A stretch of 64,000 nucleotides of DNA from Fimenecus sp045545735 (GCA_045545735.1 JAZQBM010000008.1:62001-126000); one strand, 5' to 3'; positions 25,153-33,597 are shown, counted from the first letter of the stretch. A program made the numbers and translations. The notes: generated by a model from the letters alone, not told the origin.

Positions 25153-25180
25153 TTGACAAACATAGTTTTTTTGCTATAAT
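25153..25180 (+). promoter_or_regulatory. Consensus promoter of the aspS-gatA-gatB operon
   Basis: TTGACA (25153-25158) and TATAAT (25175-25180) with a 16-base spacer. Transcription should start near 25187, at the base of the T-box leader. Confidence 0.85.
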
Positions 25181-25186
25181 AATTGC

Positions 25187-25406
25187 AGAGACTCAGCTTT
25201 TTTGGAAAGTCTGTCAGGGAGAACGCGTCACCGACTGAAAGCGTGTTTGAGATGAGTAGTAAGTTTGGGAACACTCTGAATGCAATATACTAATTTAATA
25301 TTAAAAGAGGATTTGCATTTGCAAATCAATGCGGGTGGCACCGCGGGTATTTTTAGATTTACTCGTCCCGGGAATATTTTGCGTATTCCCGGGGCGTATT
25401 TTTTTA
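25187..25406 (+). promoter_or_regulatory. T-box riboswitch with GAAC specifier, controlling aspS
   Basis: The T-box core TGGCACCGCGG is at 25336-25346. A terminator follows: CGTCCCGGGAATA (25364-25376) pairs with TATTCCCGGGGCG (25384-25396), then a T-run. Stem I runs from ATTGCA near 25182 to TGCAAT near 25280. The likely specifier is in GGGAACACTC: AAC (25270-25272) for Asn, overlapping GAA for Glu. This fits tRNA-Asn control of an amidotransferase operon. A two-codon GAA/AAC T-box has been reported for a Clostridium gatCAB leader, as I recall. The specifier choice is from sequence context, not from a fold prediction. Confidence 0.9.
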
Positions 25407-25433
25407 CTCGGGATAAAATAGGAGGCAGATACT

Positions 25434-27512
25434 ATGTATAGAACACTATTCTGTAACGACATCTGTGACAAACACATAGGTCAAACTGTTCAACTTGCAG
25501 GTTGGGTTGATGTTATTCGTGACCACGGTGGCGTTATCTTCGTTGACATTCGTGACTACACGGGTGTTACTCAAGTGGTTATTCATAATGAAGAACTGCT
25601 TAAAAATGTAAACCGCGAAACTGTTGTTTCTGTAAGCGGTGTTGTTGAAAAGCGTGACCCTGATACAGTAAATGAAAAGATTGCAACAGGTTATGTTGAA
25701 CTTATCTGTGACAGTCTTCAGGTTTTAGGTAAGAGCCGTAATATGCTCCCGTTTGACGTAAGAGCATCAAGACAGAGTAAAGATGAAGTTCGTCTTAAAT
25801 ATCGTTACCTTGACCTTCGTAATCCTAAAAACCATGAAAATCTTGTTATTCGTTCAAAGATAATTCGTCATTTAAGAAATAAGATGGAGGAAAAGAACTT
25901 CCTTGATATGCAGACACCTATTCTTACTGCATCTTCACCTGAAGGTGCTCGCGACTTCCTTGTTCCGTCAAGAAAGCATCCGGGTAAGTTCTATGCACTT
26001 CCACAGGCACCACAGCAGTTTAAACAGTTGCTTATGGTTTCAGGATTTGACCGTTATTTCCAGGTTGCACCTTGTTTCCGTGATGAAGATGCCCGTGCTG
26101 ACCGTTCACCAGGTGAATTCTATCAGCTCGACTTTGAAATGGCTTTTGCAACTCAAGAAGAAGTTCTTGACATTTGTGAAGATGTAATTTACGACACATT
26201 CACAACATTCTCAGATAAAAAAGTTACTCCAAAACCATTCCGCAGAATCACTTATGCAGATGCAATGATGACATATGGTTCAGATAAGCCTGACCTTCGT
26301 AACCCGCTTGTAATCTGTGATTTGACAGACTTTTTTGCGGGCGTTGATTTCCCTGCATTCAAGGGCAAACCTGTTTGCGGTATTGTTGCTGACTGTCAAG
26401 GTAAATCAAAAAAATTCTTTGAAGATTCACTTAAATACGCAACATCAGCAGAAGTAGGTCTTGGCGGTCTTGGTTATATTACACTTAAAGACGGAGTTTT
26501 CGCAGGTCCTATTGCTAAATTCTTAAGTGATGCACAGAAAACTGAAATTACTGAACTTTCAGGCGTTAAAGAGGGTGAAACACTCTTCTTTATCTGCGAT
26601 GAAAAGAAAAATACTACAGAGAAAAAGGCTGGTATGATTCGTTCATATCTTGCACGTCCTGACCAGCTCAACTTAATCAAAGATGACGCATTTGAATTCT
26701 GTTTCGTTGTTGACTTCCCAATGTATGAAAATGATGAAGAAACAGGCGAAACAATTTTCACTCACAACCCATTCTCAATGCCACAGGGCGGTATGGAAGC
26801 ATTGCTCACAAAAGACCCTACAGAAGTTTTGGCTTACCAGTATGACCTTGTTTGTAATGGTATCGAGCTCGCATCAGGTGCAGTTCGTAACCACGACATT
26901 GACATTATGAAAAAGGCATTTGAAATTGCAGGTTATGACGAAGAAGAACTCAAAAACCGTTTCAATGCTTTATATACTGCATTCCAGTACGGTGCTCCTC
27001 CTCACGCGGGTATGGCACCGGGTATTGACCGTATGGTAATGCTTTTGACTGACGAAGAAAAAATCCTTGATGTTATTGCGTTCCCATTAAATGGTAATGC
27101 TCAAGACTTGTTGCTTGGTGCACCAAGTGAAGTTACAAATCAACAACTTGAAGACGTTCATCTTCTTGGTAACGGTAGTGCATTGGCACAGCGTCAGGCA
27201 TCTGTAGGCGGTGCAACAAAGAATGCACAGGGCAAACGCTCAACTTTCTCAAATGCACAACAACTTAACCAGTTGTCACTTACAGAAGATGAAGAAGCAG
27301 TTGTGCAGGGAATTTTCACTGCAATGAAAGATAGTGAAGAAAAACTTAAAACAATCGATACAGAAAATGTTGAAGAAATGGTACACGTTATGCCAATGAC
27401 AAACGTACTTCGTGAAGACGTTCGCAAACAGCCATTCACAAGAGAAAGTTTGCTTGAGGGTGCTCCCGAGCGTAGCGACGATAGTTGGCAAGTACCAAGA
27501 CTTGTAAAGTGA
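25434..27512 (+). CDS. aspS: Aspartyl-tRNA synthetase fused to GatC
   Basis: Residues 1 to about 577 are a bacterial-type AspRS with an OB-fold anticodon domain, the class II core (FRDEDARADR, GMAPGIDRM) and a GAD-type insert. His31 in RDHGG matches the residue linked to non-discriminating AspRS, which charges both tRNA-Asp and tRNA-Asn. After a linker (about 578-611) the last 80 residues are a complete GatC: LTEDEEAVVQGIF, then HVMPMTNVLREDV and LLEGAPERSDDSWQVPRLV, matching the typical HVLPLQNVLREDE and VPRVV pattern. Total length is 692 against about 590 for normal AspRS. No separate gatC exists in the operon. AGGAGG precedes the ATG. The fusion would couple Asp-tRNA-Asn synthesis with transamidation. 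Confidence 0.93.
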   Translation: MYRTLFCNDICDKHIGQTVQLAGWVDVIRDHGGVIFVDIRDYTGVTQVVIHNEELLKNVNRETVVSVSGVVEKRDPDTVNEKIATGYVELICDSLQVLGKSRNMLPFDVRASRQSKDEVRLKYRYLDLRNPKNHENLVIRSKIIRHLRNKMEEKNFLDMQTPILTASSPEGARDFLVPSRKHPGKFYALPQAPQQFKQLLMVSGFDRYFQVAPCFRDEDARADRSPGEFYQLDFEMAFATQEEVLDICEDVIYDTFTTFSDKKVTPKPFRRITYADAMMTYGSDKPDLRNPLVICDLTDFFAGVDFPAFKGKPVCGIVADCQGKSKKFFEDSLKYATSAEVGLGGLGYITLKDGVFAGPIAKFLSDAQKTEITELSGVKEGETLFFICDEKKNTTEKKAGMIRSYLARPDQLNLIKDDAFEFCFVVDFPMYENDEETGETIFTHNPFSMPQGGMEALLTKDPTEVLAYQYDLVCNGIELASGAVRNHDIDIMKKAFEIAGYDEEELKNRFNALYTAFQYGAPPHAGMAPGIDRMVMLLTDEEKILDVIAFPLNGNAQDLLLGAPSEVTNQQLEDVHLLGNGSALAQRQASVGGATKNAQGKRSTFSNAQQLNQLSLTEDEEAVVQGIFTAMKDSEEKLKTIDTENVEEMVHVMPMTNVLREDVRKQPFTRESLLEGAPERSDDSWQVPRLVK

Positions 27513-27523
27513 GGTGAATAGTA

Positions 27524-28705
27524 ATGAAATATTATGCAACACAAATTAGTGATAAAGGCAATATCGCAGTTGACGATACAATTCTTGTAAAAGATGTCAC
27601 TTCAACTGCAGGCTCAAAAATCCTTGAGGGTTTCAAACCGCTTTTCAGTGCAGAAGCAGTTACTCGTCTTGAGGATAAAGGCTACACAGTAGCAGGTAAA
27701 ACAAACGTTGGTGAGTTCGGTCTTGACCTTGTTGGCGAATTTTCATACTATGCACCACAGGAAGAAAAACTTGAGGGTAGTGCAGCAACTCTCGTTGCAA
27801 ATGGCGAGGTTGAAGCAGCACTCGGCGTTGACATGAACGGTGGGGCAAGACGAGCAGCAGCACTTGCAGGCGTTGATTTCTTAAAACCAACTTATGGTAC
27901 AGTTTCACGTTACGGCGTAATTTCTTGTGCTGCATCAGGCGAACAAGTTGGTGTTTATGCAAAGAGTGCGGAAAAAGTTGCTGAAATTATGGGCGTTATC
28001 GCAGGTCATGACGACAAAGACGGAACAAGTCTTCGTAATGACAGTTATGATTACTCTCTTGAAGACGTAAAAGGCAAGAAAGTTGCTATTAACAAATATT
28101 TGCTTGATAAAGCAGATGAGGTCACAAAAGCAAAAGTTCTCGCTTTTGCAGATAGTCTTCGTGCAAATGGCGTTGAAGTCGTAGAGATTTCTTGTGATAT
28201 GCCTGAAATTGCAAACACAGCTTGGCAGATTCTTATGTGTGCCGAAACTTGCAACAATGTTTCTCGTTATGACGGTGTTAAGTTCGGCTATCGTGCAAAA
28301 GAGTACAAAAACATTGACGAATTATACGTAAATACAAGAACTGAGGGCTTTAACTTCCTTACAAAAGCAGTTATTCTTTACGGCTCTGACGTTCTTTCAA
28401 AAAATCGTTATAAAGATTGCTTTGACAAATCGCTTCGTGTTCGTCGTGTAGTTGCAGAAGGTCTTCAGAAGGCGTTTGAAGAATACGATGCAATTCTTAC
28501 TCCTGTTTGCAGTAAGTCTTCATACGAAGCATACGATATTAAAGATGCTTTCGGCAAAGTATTCGAAGAAAGTGTATTCACAGCAGTACCAAACCTTGTT
28601 GGTGTTCCTGCTCTTGTTACAAATGGAGTACAACTTATCGGTAATCACTTTAGTGAAAGCACACTTTTAAGTCTTGCAAACAGCGTTGAAAAGGAGGGCA
28701 AATAA
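27524..28705 (+). CDS. gatA: GatA-like protein lacking amidase catalytic serines
   Basis: This 393-residue protein is clearly of the GatA/amidase-signature family (GVDFLKPTYGTVSRYGVIS, VPNLVGVPALVTNGVQLIG). GatA is normally about 485 residues and makes ammonia from glutamine with a Ser-Ser-Lys triad. Here about 60 N-terminal residues are missing. The lysine is kept (Lys23 in LVKDV). The nucleophile region, normally GSDTGGSIRQP, reads GVDMNGGARRA, with Gly107 where the Ser should be. The cis-Ser region, normally GGSSGGSAAA, reads EEKLEGSAAT. So glutaminase activity is probably absent. The frame is open, codon use is like its neighbours and the C-terminus is complete, so this is not a decayed gene. 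It sits between aspS and gatB. Confidence 0.85.
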   Translation: MKYYATQISDKGNIAVDDTILVKDVTSTAGSKILEGFKPLFSAEAVTRLEDKGYTVAGKTNVGEFGLDLVGEFSYYAPQEEKLEGSAATLVANGEVEAALGVDMNGGARRAAALAGVDFLKPTYGTVSRYGVISCAASGEQVGVYAKSAEKVAEIMGVIAGHDDKDGTSLRNDSYDYSLEDVKGKKVAINKYLLDKADEVTKAKVLAFADSLRANGVEVVEISCDMPEIANTAWQILMCAETCNNVSRYDGVKFGYRAKEYKNIDELYVNTRTEGFNFLTKAVILYGSDVLSKNRYKDCFDKSLRVRRVVAEGLQKAFEEYDAILTPVCSKSSYEAYDIKDAFGKVFEESVFTAVPNLVGVPALVTNGVQLIGNHFSESTLLSLANSVEKEGK

Positions 28706-28706
28706 T

Positions 28707-30125
28707 ATGAAATACGAACTTGTTATGGGCCTTGAAACTCACGTTGAGTTAAGCACTGAATCAAAAATATTCTGTTCTTGTGGTGGTCACAGTGCAGCAA
28801 ATGAGCCTAACGATTGCGTTTGTCCTGCTTGTTCAGGTATGCCGGGTATGTTGCCTGTTATGAACAAACGCGTTGTTGAACTTGCAGTTACGGCAGGTCT
28901 TATGCTCAACTGTAACATCAATAAATATACAACATTTGATAAGAAAAACTACTATTATCCTGACCTTCCTTGTGCATATCAGATTACACAGATTAACCAT
29001 CCAATCTGTACTAACGGTTGCGTAACTCTTAAAACAAGTGAGGGTACAAGAGATATTCGCATTAAGCAAATCCATATGGAAGAAGACGCAGGTAAACTTG
29101 TTCACAGCGGTAATTCATCATTCGTTGACTTTAACCGTACAAGTGTTCCGCTTATTGAGATTGTTACTCAGCCGGATTTCCGTAGTGCAGAGGAAGTTGT
29201 AACATACCTTAATAAACTTAAGTCTATGTTCCGTTCGAGTGGAATTTCAGAGTGCGAAGAGGGTGCAATGCGTTGCGACGTTAACATTTCTGTTCGCCCT
29301 GAAGGTAGCACAGAGTTTGGTGTTCGTACTGAAATCAAGAATATGGCATCATTCGAGGCAATCGAGCGTGCAATCAAGTACGAATCACAGCGTCATATTG
29401 ATGCACTTGAATATGAAATCGAAGAACTTGTTCAGGAAACAAGAAGATTTGATGATGTAAGCGGTAAAACATTTGCAATGAGAAATAAAGAAACTGAAGC
29501 AGATTATCGTTATTTCCCTGATGCAAACCTTATGCCGATTATCATTGACGACGCTTGGCTTGAAGAAATCAAAGCAAATAAGCCAGTTGCGGTTGATGAA
29601 AAGGCAGATGCTTACCGTGAGGCAGGAATTTCTGAAAAAGAAATTGATATGCTTATTTCGAACCACAAAATTGCAAAAATGCTTGACGATATAGTTGCTA
29701 TGGGTTGTAATCCAAAAGATACTGCAACTTGGATTCTTACTGACTGTGCAGGTGTTCTTCGTAAAGATGGCAAAACTCTTAACGACCTTACAATGACAGC
29801 AGAAACTTTGGCTACAATTATTAAGATGGTTGATAGTGGCGAAATCAACAGAAACGCAGGTAAGAAAGTTCTTATCGCAGTTGTTGAAGATAATGTTGAC
29901 CCGAAAGAATATGTTAAAGCACAGGGACTCGATAAGAAATTTGACTCATCTGCAATTGATAGTGTAATCGATAAAGTTATCGCAGAAAACGAAAAAGCAG
30001 TTGCCGATTATAAGAGCGGTAAAGAAAAAGCTCTTATGGCTCTCTTCGGTGCTTGTATGAAAGAACTTCGTGGTGCAGGCGACCCAGCAGTTATTAGAGA
30101 AACTCTCTTAAAGAAATTATCATAA
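28707..30125 (+). CDS. gatB: Asp-tRNA(Asn)/Glu-tRNA(Gln) amidotransferase subunit B
   Basis: GatB (472 residues, normal length) binds misacylated tRNA, activates the Asp or Glu side chain with ATP and uses ammonia to form Asn-tRNA or Gln-tRNA. The N-terminal kinase/transamidase domain starts YELVMGLETHVELSTESKIFC and holds the Cys pairs CSC and CVCPAC that bind zinc, then DLPCAYQITQ, HMEEDAGKLVH and DFNRTSVPLIEIVT. The C-terminal YqeY-like tail ends with DPAVIRETLLKKL. Start 28707 follows AAGGAGG just after the gatA stop. With an inactive GatA, ammonia would have to come from outside. Confidence 0.95.
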   Translation: MKYELVMGLETHVELSTESKIFCSCGGHSAANEPNDCVCPACSGMPGMLPVMNKRVVELAVTAGLMLNCNINKYTTFDKKNYYYPDLPCAYQITQINHPICTNGCVTLKTSEGTRDIRIKQIHMEEDAGKLVHSGNSSFVDFNRTSVPLIEIVTQPDFRSAEEVVTYLNKLKSMFRSSGISECEEGAMRCDVNISVRPEGSTEFGVRTEIKNMASFEAIERAIKYESQRHIDALEYEIEELVQETRRFDDVSGKTFAMRNKETEADYRYFPDANLMPIIIDDAWLEEIKANKPVAVDEKADAYREAGISEKEIDMLISNHKIAKMLDDIVAMGCNPKDTATWILTDCAGVLRKDGKTLNDLTMTAETLATIIKMVDSGEINRNAGKKVLIAVVEDNVDPKEYVKAQGLDKKFDSSAIDSVIDKVIAENEKAVADYKSGKEKALMALFGACMKELRGAGDPAVIRETLLKKLS

Positions 30126-30140
30126 CTATTATAATTGGAG

Positions 30141-30168
30141 TACGGCAGGTGAAAATCTGCCGTATTTT
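30141..30168 (+). terminator. Terminator of the aspS-gatA-gatB operon
   Basis: TACGGCAG (30141-30148) pairs with CTGCCGTA (30157-30164) around an 8-base loop and is followed by TTTT. It lies 15 bases after the gatB stop. Confidence 0.85.
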
Positions 30169-30336
30169 CATGCCTTTTTACCCCATTTTTGCTATACCTA
30201 TTATATATAGGGGATTTTTAAGTCTATAAATTTATCAAAATTTGTGTTGCAAATCCAGACAAAACACTATATATTGTGGCGATTTTTATGCAGAAAAAAT
30301 TTCTGCGATTTTCACAAACTTTTTTGCAAAAAGTTA

Positions 30337-30365
30337 TTGCAATTTCACAAATTATATGTTACAAT
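30337..30365 (+). promoter_or_regulatory. Promoter of the S10 ribosomal operon
   Basis: TTGCAA (30337-30342) and TACAAT (30360-30365) are 17 bases apart. It is followed by a long leader, and no other promoter of this quality is seen up to rpsJ. Confidence 0.7.
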
Positions 30366-30371
30366 TCTAGG

Positions 30372-30684
30372 GCACGCGTGGAATAGGGCGAATTCTGCCC
30401 ATTTTTACATAGTGCGATATGCGATGAAGTGGTAGGTGGCTGCACGCTGATGCAGGGAATTACCATGGAGTATGTCTGATTTTAAATCGGGCGACCAATA
30501 ATGCTTTCAAAACCTTTTGGCATAACCCAACTATGTCACTCGGTACTTGCAGGGAGCATTCTGCGTTATTTTACGCCGTCCGAAAAATCAGAACCGATTT
30601 TTCGGTTTTAAAAATGGCAGGGTCGAAACACCCGGCTAGGTTGCAAGTAAAATAACGTGCCCAGAAAATTAGGAGGAAACCAAA
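30372..30684 (+). ncRNA. Structured leader of the S10 operon with internal terminator
   Basis: About 310 bases of untranslated leader contain nested pairings. ACATAGT (30407-30413) pairs with ACTATGT (30530-30536). Inside lie TGGTA/TACCA and CTGCA/TGCAG, then GATTT/AAATC. Downstream, CCGAAAAATC (30580-30589) pairs with GATTTTTCGG (30596-30605) and is followed by TTTT, a good intrinsic terminator. The segment CGTTATTTTAC before it can pair with GTAAAATAACG near 30646 and could compete. This suggests regulation by attenuation, probably by a ribosomal protein; the ligand is unknown. Confidence 0.65.
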
Positions 30685-31002
30685 ATGGCAGCAACAAAAG
30701 GTAAGAAAATCAGAATCAGACTTAAGGGTTATGACCATGACCTCGTTGACAAGGCAGCTGAAAAGATTGTTGAAACAGCAAAACGTACAGGTGCTCAGGT
30801 TTCAGGTCCAGTTCCACTCCCAACAGAGAAGGAAGTCGTTACAATCCTTCGTGCTGTTCATAAGTACAAGGACAGCCGTGAACAGTTTGAGCAGAGAACA
30901 CACAAAAGGCTTATCGACATTTTAAGACCTTCAAACAAAACTGTTGAAGCTCTTACAAGTCTTGAGCTTCCTGCTGGTGTAGATATCGAGATTAAACTTT
31001 AA
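30685..31002 (+). CDS. rpsJ: 30S ribosomal protein S10
   Basis: This 105-residue protein has the S10 core GKKIRIRLKGYDHDLVDKAAEKIVETAKRTGA and ends THKRLIDILRPSNKTVEALTSLELPAGVDIEIKL, which is diagnostic. S10 sits in the 30S head and also serves in transcription antitermination (NusE). It is the first gene of the S10 operon, behind AGGAGG and the structured leader. Length and sequence are normal. Confidence 0.97.
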   Translation: MAATKGKKIRIRLKGYDHDLVDKAAEKIVETAKRTGAQVSGPVPLPTEKEVVTILRAVHKYKDSREQFEQRTHKRLIDILRPSNKTVEALTSLELPAGVDIEIKL

Positions 31003-31071
31003 TCAGTAAGATACACATCAAGCAAGGTCAAGTCGGTGAATACCGACCAATAACCAAAGGAGGAAATACAA

Positions 31072-31704
31072 ATGAAAAAAGGTCTTATCGGTAAAAAAAT
31101 CGGTATGACACAGCTTTTCGACGAAAACGGTAAAGTAATTCCCGTTACAGTAGTTGAAGCTGGTCCTTGCACAGTAGTGCAGAAGAAAACTATCGAAAAC
31201 GATGGTTACGAAGCAATTCAGGTTGGCTTCGGCGACGTTAAGGTTCAGAGAGTGAACAAGCCAATGGCAGGTCACTTCAAGAAGGCTGACGTTGCTCCAA
31301 AGAAAGTTCTCAAAGAGTTTAGACTCGAGAACACAGCAGACGTAAACGTAGGTGACATCCTCAAGGCTGACGTATTCGCAGTAGGCGACAGAGTTGACGT
31401 TGTAGGAACAAGCAAAGGTAAGGGTACAGCAGGTGTAATTAAGCGTTGGAACTTCTCACGTCTTAAAGAAACACACGGTACAGGCCCTGTTCACCGTCAC
31501 GGTGGTTCACTCGGCGTTATCGACCCAGCTCGTATCTTCAAAGGCAAGAAAATGGCTGGTCACCTTGGTACAGAAAAAGTTACAGTACAGAACCTTGACA
31601 TTGTTAAGGTAGATGTAGAAAACAACCTTATCGCTATTAAGGGTGCTATTCCAGGTCCTAAGAACGGTATCGTTGTTATCGCAGATTCAGTTAAATCTAA
31701 GTAA
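31072..31704 (+). CDS. rplC: 50S ribosomal protein L3
   Basis: L3 (210 residues) binds 23S rRNA near the peptidyl transferase centre and starts its assembly. The sequence opens MKKGLIGKKIGMTQLFDENGKVIPVTVVEAGPC and contains the extended loop GTSKGKGTAGVIKRWNF followed by HRHGGSLG. AGGAGG precedes the ATG. The 69-base gap after rpsJ holds a small GTCGGT/ACCGAC hairpin but no gene. Confidence 0.97.
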   Translation: MKKGLIGKKIGMTQLFDENGKVIPVTVVEAGPCTVVQKKTIENDGYEAIQVGFGDVKVQRVNKPMAGHFKKADVAPKKVLKEFRLENTADVNVGDILKADVFAVGDRVDVVGTSKGKGTAGVIKRWNFSRLKETHGTGPVHRHGGSLGVIDPARIFKGKKMAGHLGTEKVTVQNLDIVKVDVENNLIAIKGAIPGPKNGIVVIADSVKSK

Positions 31705-31721
31705 GAGAGGAGAGTTAAGAA

Positions 31722-32345
31722 ATGGCTAAATTAGCAGTAGTAGATACAAAGGGCAAGAAAGTTTCTGACATCGAGCTTAACGACGGCATTTTCGCTATCG
31801 AGCCAAACAAGTCAGCTATGCACCTTGTAGTAGTTAATTACCTTGCACATCAGCGTCAGGGTACACAGTCAACTCTCACTCGTGCAGAGGTGTCTGGTGG
31901 CGGTAAGAAACCTTGGAGACAGAAGGGCACAGGTAGAGCTCGTCAGGGTTCAACAAGAGCTCCTCAGTGGACACACGGTGGTATCACATTTGGTCCAAAA
32001 CCACGTGCATACGGTTTCTCAATCAATAAGAAAGTTAGAAGACTTGCTATGAAGTCTGCACTTTCAGCTAAGGTTGCAGCAGATGAGATGATTGTTCTTG
32101 ATTCTCTCAATATGGATGCAATCAAAACTAAGGAAGTTGCTAATGTTCTCGCAGCAATCAAAGCTGGTAAGAAAGCACTTATCGTTCTTCCTGAGAAAAA
32201 TGAAATCGTTTATAAGAGTGCAAGAAACATCGCTGGTGTAAACACAACTCTTGTAAATACACTTAACGTTTATGACATTCTTAACTGCGACACAATCGTA
32301 GTTCTTAAGGATGCTGTAGCAAAAATTGAGGAGGTTTATGCATAA
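31722..32345 (+). CDS. rplD: 50S ribosomal protein L4
   Basis: L4 (207 residues) lines the nascent chain exit tunnel through its basic loop, seen here as SGGGKKPWRQKGTGRARQGSTRAPQWTHGG. In E. coli L4 represses this operon, but the matching regulatory structure is not shared by Firmicutes, so autocontrol here is open. TAATG links its stop to the rplW start. Confidence 0.97.
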   Translation: MAKLAVVDTKGKKVSDIELNDGIFAIEPNKSAMHLVVVNYLAHQRQGTQSTLTRAEVSGGGKKPWRQKGTGRARQGSTRAPQWTHGGITFGPKPRAYGFSINKKVRRLAMKSALSAKVAADEMIVLDSLNMDAIKTKEVANVLAAIKAGKKALIVLPEKNEIVYKSARNIAGVNTTLVNTLNVYDILNCDTIVVLKDAVAKIEEVYA

Positions 32346-32638
32346 TGAAACTTGCACAGGAAATTATCCTCGCTCCAGTTATTACAGAAGAGTCAATGAT
32401 GGGTACTGCTGATAAGAAGTACACATTCAAAGTTGCTAAGGACGCAACTAAGGTTGACATCAAAAAAGCTGTTGAAGCTCTTTTCGGCGTAGAGGTTGAA
32501 AAGGTAAACACAATGAACGTACGCGGTCAGTTCAGACGCTACGGCAGATTTGAAGGTTACAAAGCTTCTTGGAAAAAAGCTATCGTAACTTTGACAGCTG
32601 ATTCAAAGACAATTGAGTTCTTTGACGGAATGATGTAA
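32345..32638 (+). CDS. rplW: 50S ribosomal protein L23
   Basis: L23 (97 residues) lies at the tunnel exit and docks trigger factor and SRP. The sequence has the family block ILAPVITEESMM, then YTFKVAKDATKVDIKKAVEALFGVEVEKVNT and GRFEGYKASWKKAIVTL. It shares one base with rplD. It is followed by about 100 untranslated bases with strong hairpins before rplB, an unusual gap for this operon. Confidence 0.97.
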   Translation: MKLAQEIILAPVITEESMMGTADKKYTFKVAKDATKVDIKKAVEALFGVEVEKVNTMNVRGQFRRYGRFEGYKASWKKAIVTLTADSKTIEFFDGMM

Positions 32639-32648
32639 TGATTTTGAG

Positions 32649-32711
32649 GTCAGGCGGTAAGGTATGGAGTTTCGACATACTCCGCAAAGCTTCCTGACAG
32701 GCTTTCGAGCC
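32649..32711 (+). ncRNA. Structured intergenic RNA between rplW and rplB
   Basis: GTCAGG (32649-32654) pairs with CCTGAC (32693-32698), enclosing GGAGT/ACTCC (32666-32670, 32679-32683). It is followed by GGCT-TTCG-AGCC (32700-32711), a hairpin with a UUCG tetraloop. No T-run follows, so it is not a terminator. A site for a ribosomal protein or an RNA processing element is possible. Confidence 0.5.
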
Positions 32712-32747
32712 ACTCCATTATTAAAATAAACAAAGGAGATGAAAGAA

Positions 32748-33578
32748 ATGTCGATTAAAGTCTATAAGCCGACTACAAACGCAAGACGTAACATGTCGGT
32801 TACAGATTATTCCGAGCTTTCAAAGGTTGCTCCTGAGAGAAGTCTTCTCGCTCCTCTTAAGAAGCACGCAGGCCGTAACAGCTACGGAAGAATTACAGTT
32901 CGTCATCACGGTGGCGGAAATCGCAGAAAGTACCGTATTATCGACTTCAAGAGAGATAAGATGGGTGCTGCAACAGTATTAACACTTGAGTATGACCCAA
33001 ACCGTTCAGCTCATATCGCTCTTGTTCAGTATGAAGACGGAGAAAAGAGATACATTCTCGCTCCTGTAGGCCTTAAAGTAGGCGATGTTGTTTCAGCAGG
33101 TGCTGACGCTGATATTAAACCAGGTAACGCACTTCCTCTTACAAGCATTCCAACAGGTACATTCGTACACAACGTTGAGCTTTATCCAGGCAGAGGCGGT
33201 CAGTTAGCAAGAGCAGCTGGTAACGCAGCACAGCTTATGGCTAAAGAAGGCATCTATGCACTTCTCAGACTTCCTTCAGGCGAGCTTAGAAATGTTCCAG
33301 CAACATGTATGGCAACAGTTGGTACAGTAGGTAATGCTGACCACGAAAACGTTAAAATCGGTAAAGCTGGTCGTACACGTCATATGGGCATCCGTCCAAC
33401 AGTTCGTGGTTCTGTTATGAACCCGAATGACCACCCTCACGGTGGTGGTGAAGGTAAGTCACCTATCGGTCGTCCAGGTCCTTGCACACCATGGGGCAAA
33501 CCTGCTCTTGGTTACAAGACAAGAAACAAGAAGAAGAGTTCCGACAAGCTTATTGTTAAGCGTCGTAACGGTAAATAA
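32748..33578 (+). CDS. rplB: 50S ribosomal protein L2
   Basis: L2 (276 residues) is needed for subunit association and peptidyl transfer. It has GRNSYGRITVRHHGGGNRRKYRIIDFKR, LYPGRGGQLARAAG and the C-terminal region with MNPNDHPHGGGEGKSPIGRP, where the functionally important His lies. I start at ATG 32748; an ATG at 32739 is only just behind the AAGGAG and would be too close. Confidence 0.97.
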   Translation: MSIKVYKPTTNARRNMSVTDYSELSKVAPERSLLAPLKKHAGRNSYGRITVRHHGGGNRRKYRIIDFKRDKMGAATVLTLEYDPNRSAHIALVQYEDGEKRYILAPVGLKVGDVVSAGADADIKPGNALPLTSIPTGTFVHNVELYPGRGGQLARAAGNAAQLMAKEGIYALLRLPSGELRNVPATCMATVGTVGNADHENVKIGKAGRTRHMGIRPTVRGSVMNPNDHPHGGGEGKSPIGRPGPCTPWGKPALGYKTRNKKKSSDKLIVKRRNGK

Positions 33579-33597
33579 GGGAAAGGAGCTGTCATAA

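Noticed and set aside
27524..28705. gatA as a pseudogene or a sequencing frameshift
   Set aside because: The frame is open over 393 codons, family blocks line up on both sides of the lost serines, codon use is normal and it has its own ribosome binding site.
30244..30435. A 63-codon frame before the S10 leader
   Set aside because: It crosses the promoter and leader, has no ribosome binding site and the composition is Phe/Cys/Lys-rich as expected for AT-rich non-coding sequence.
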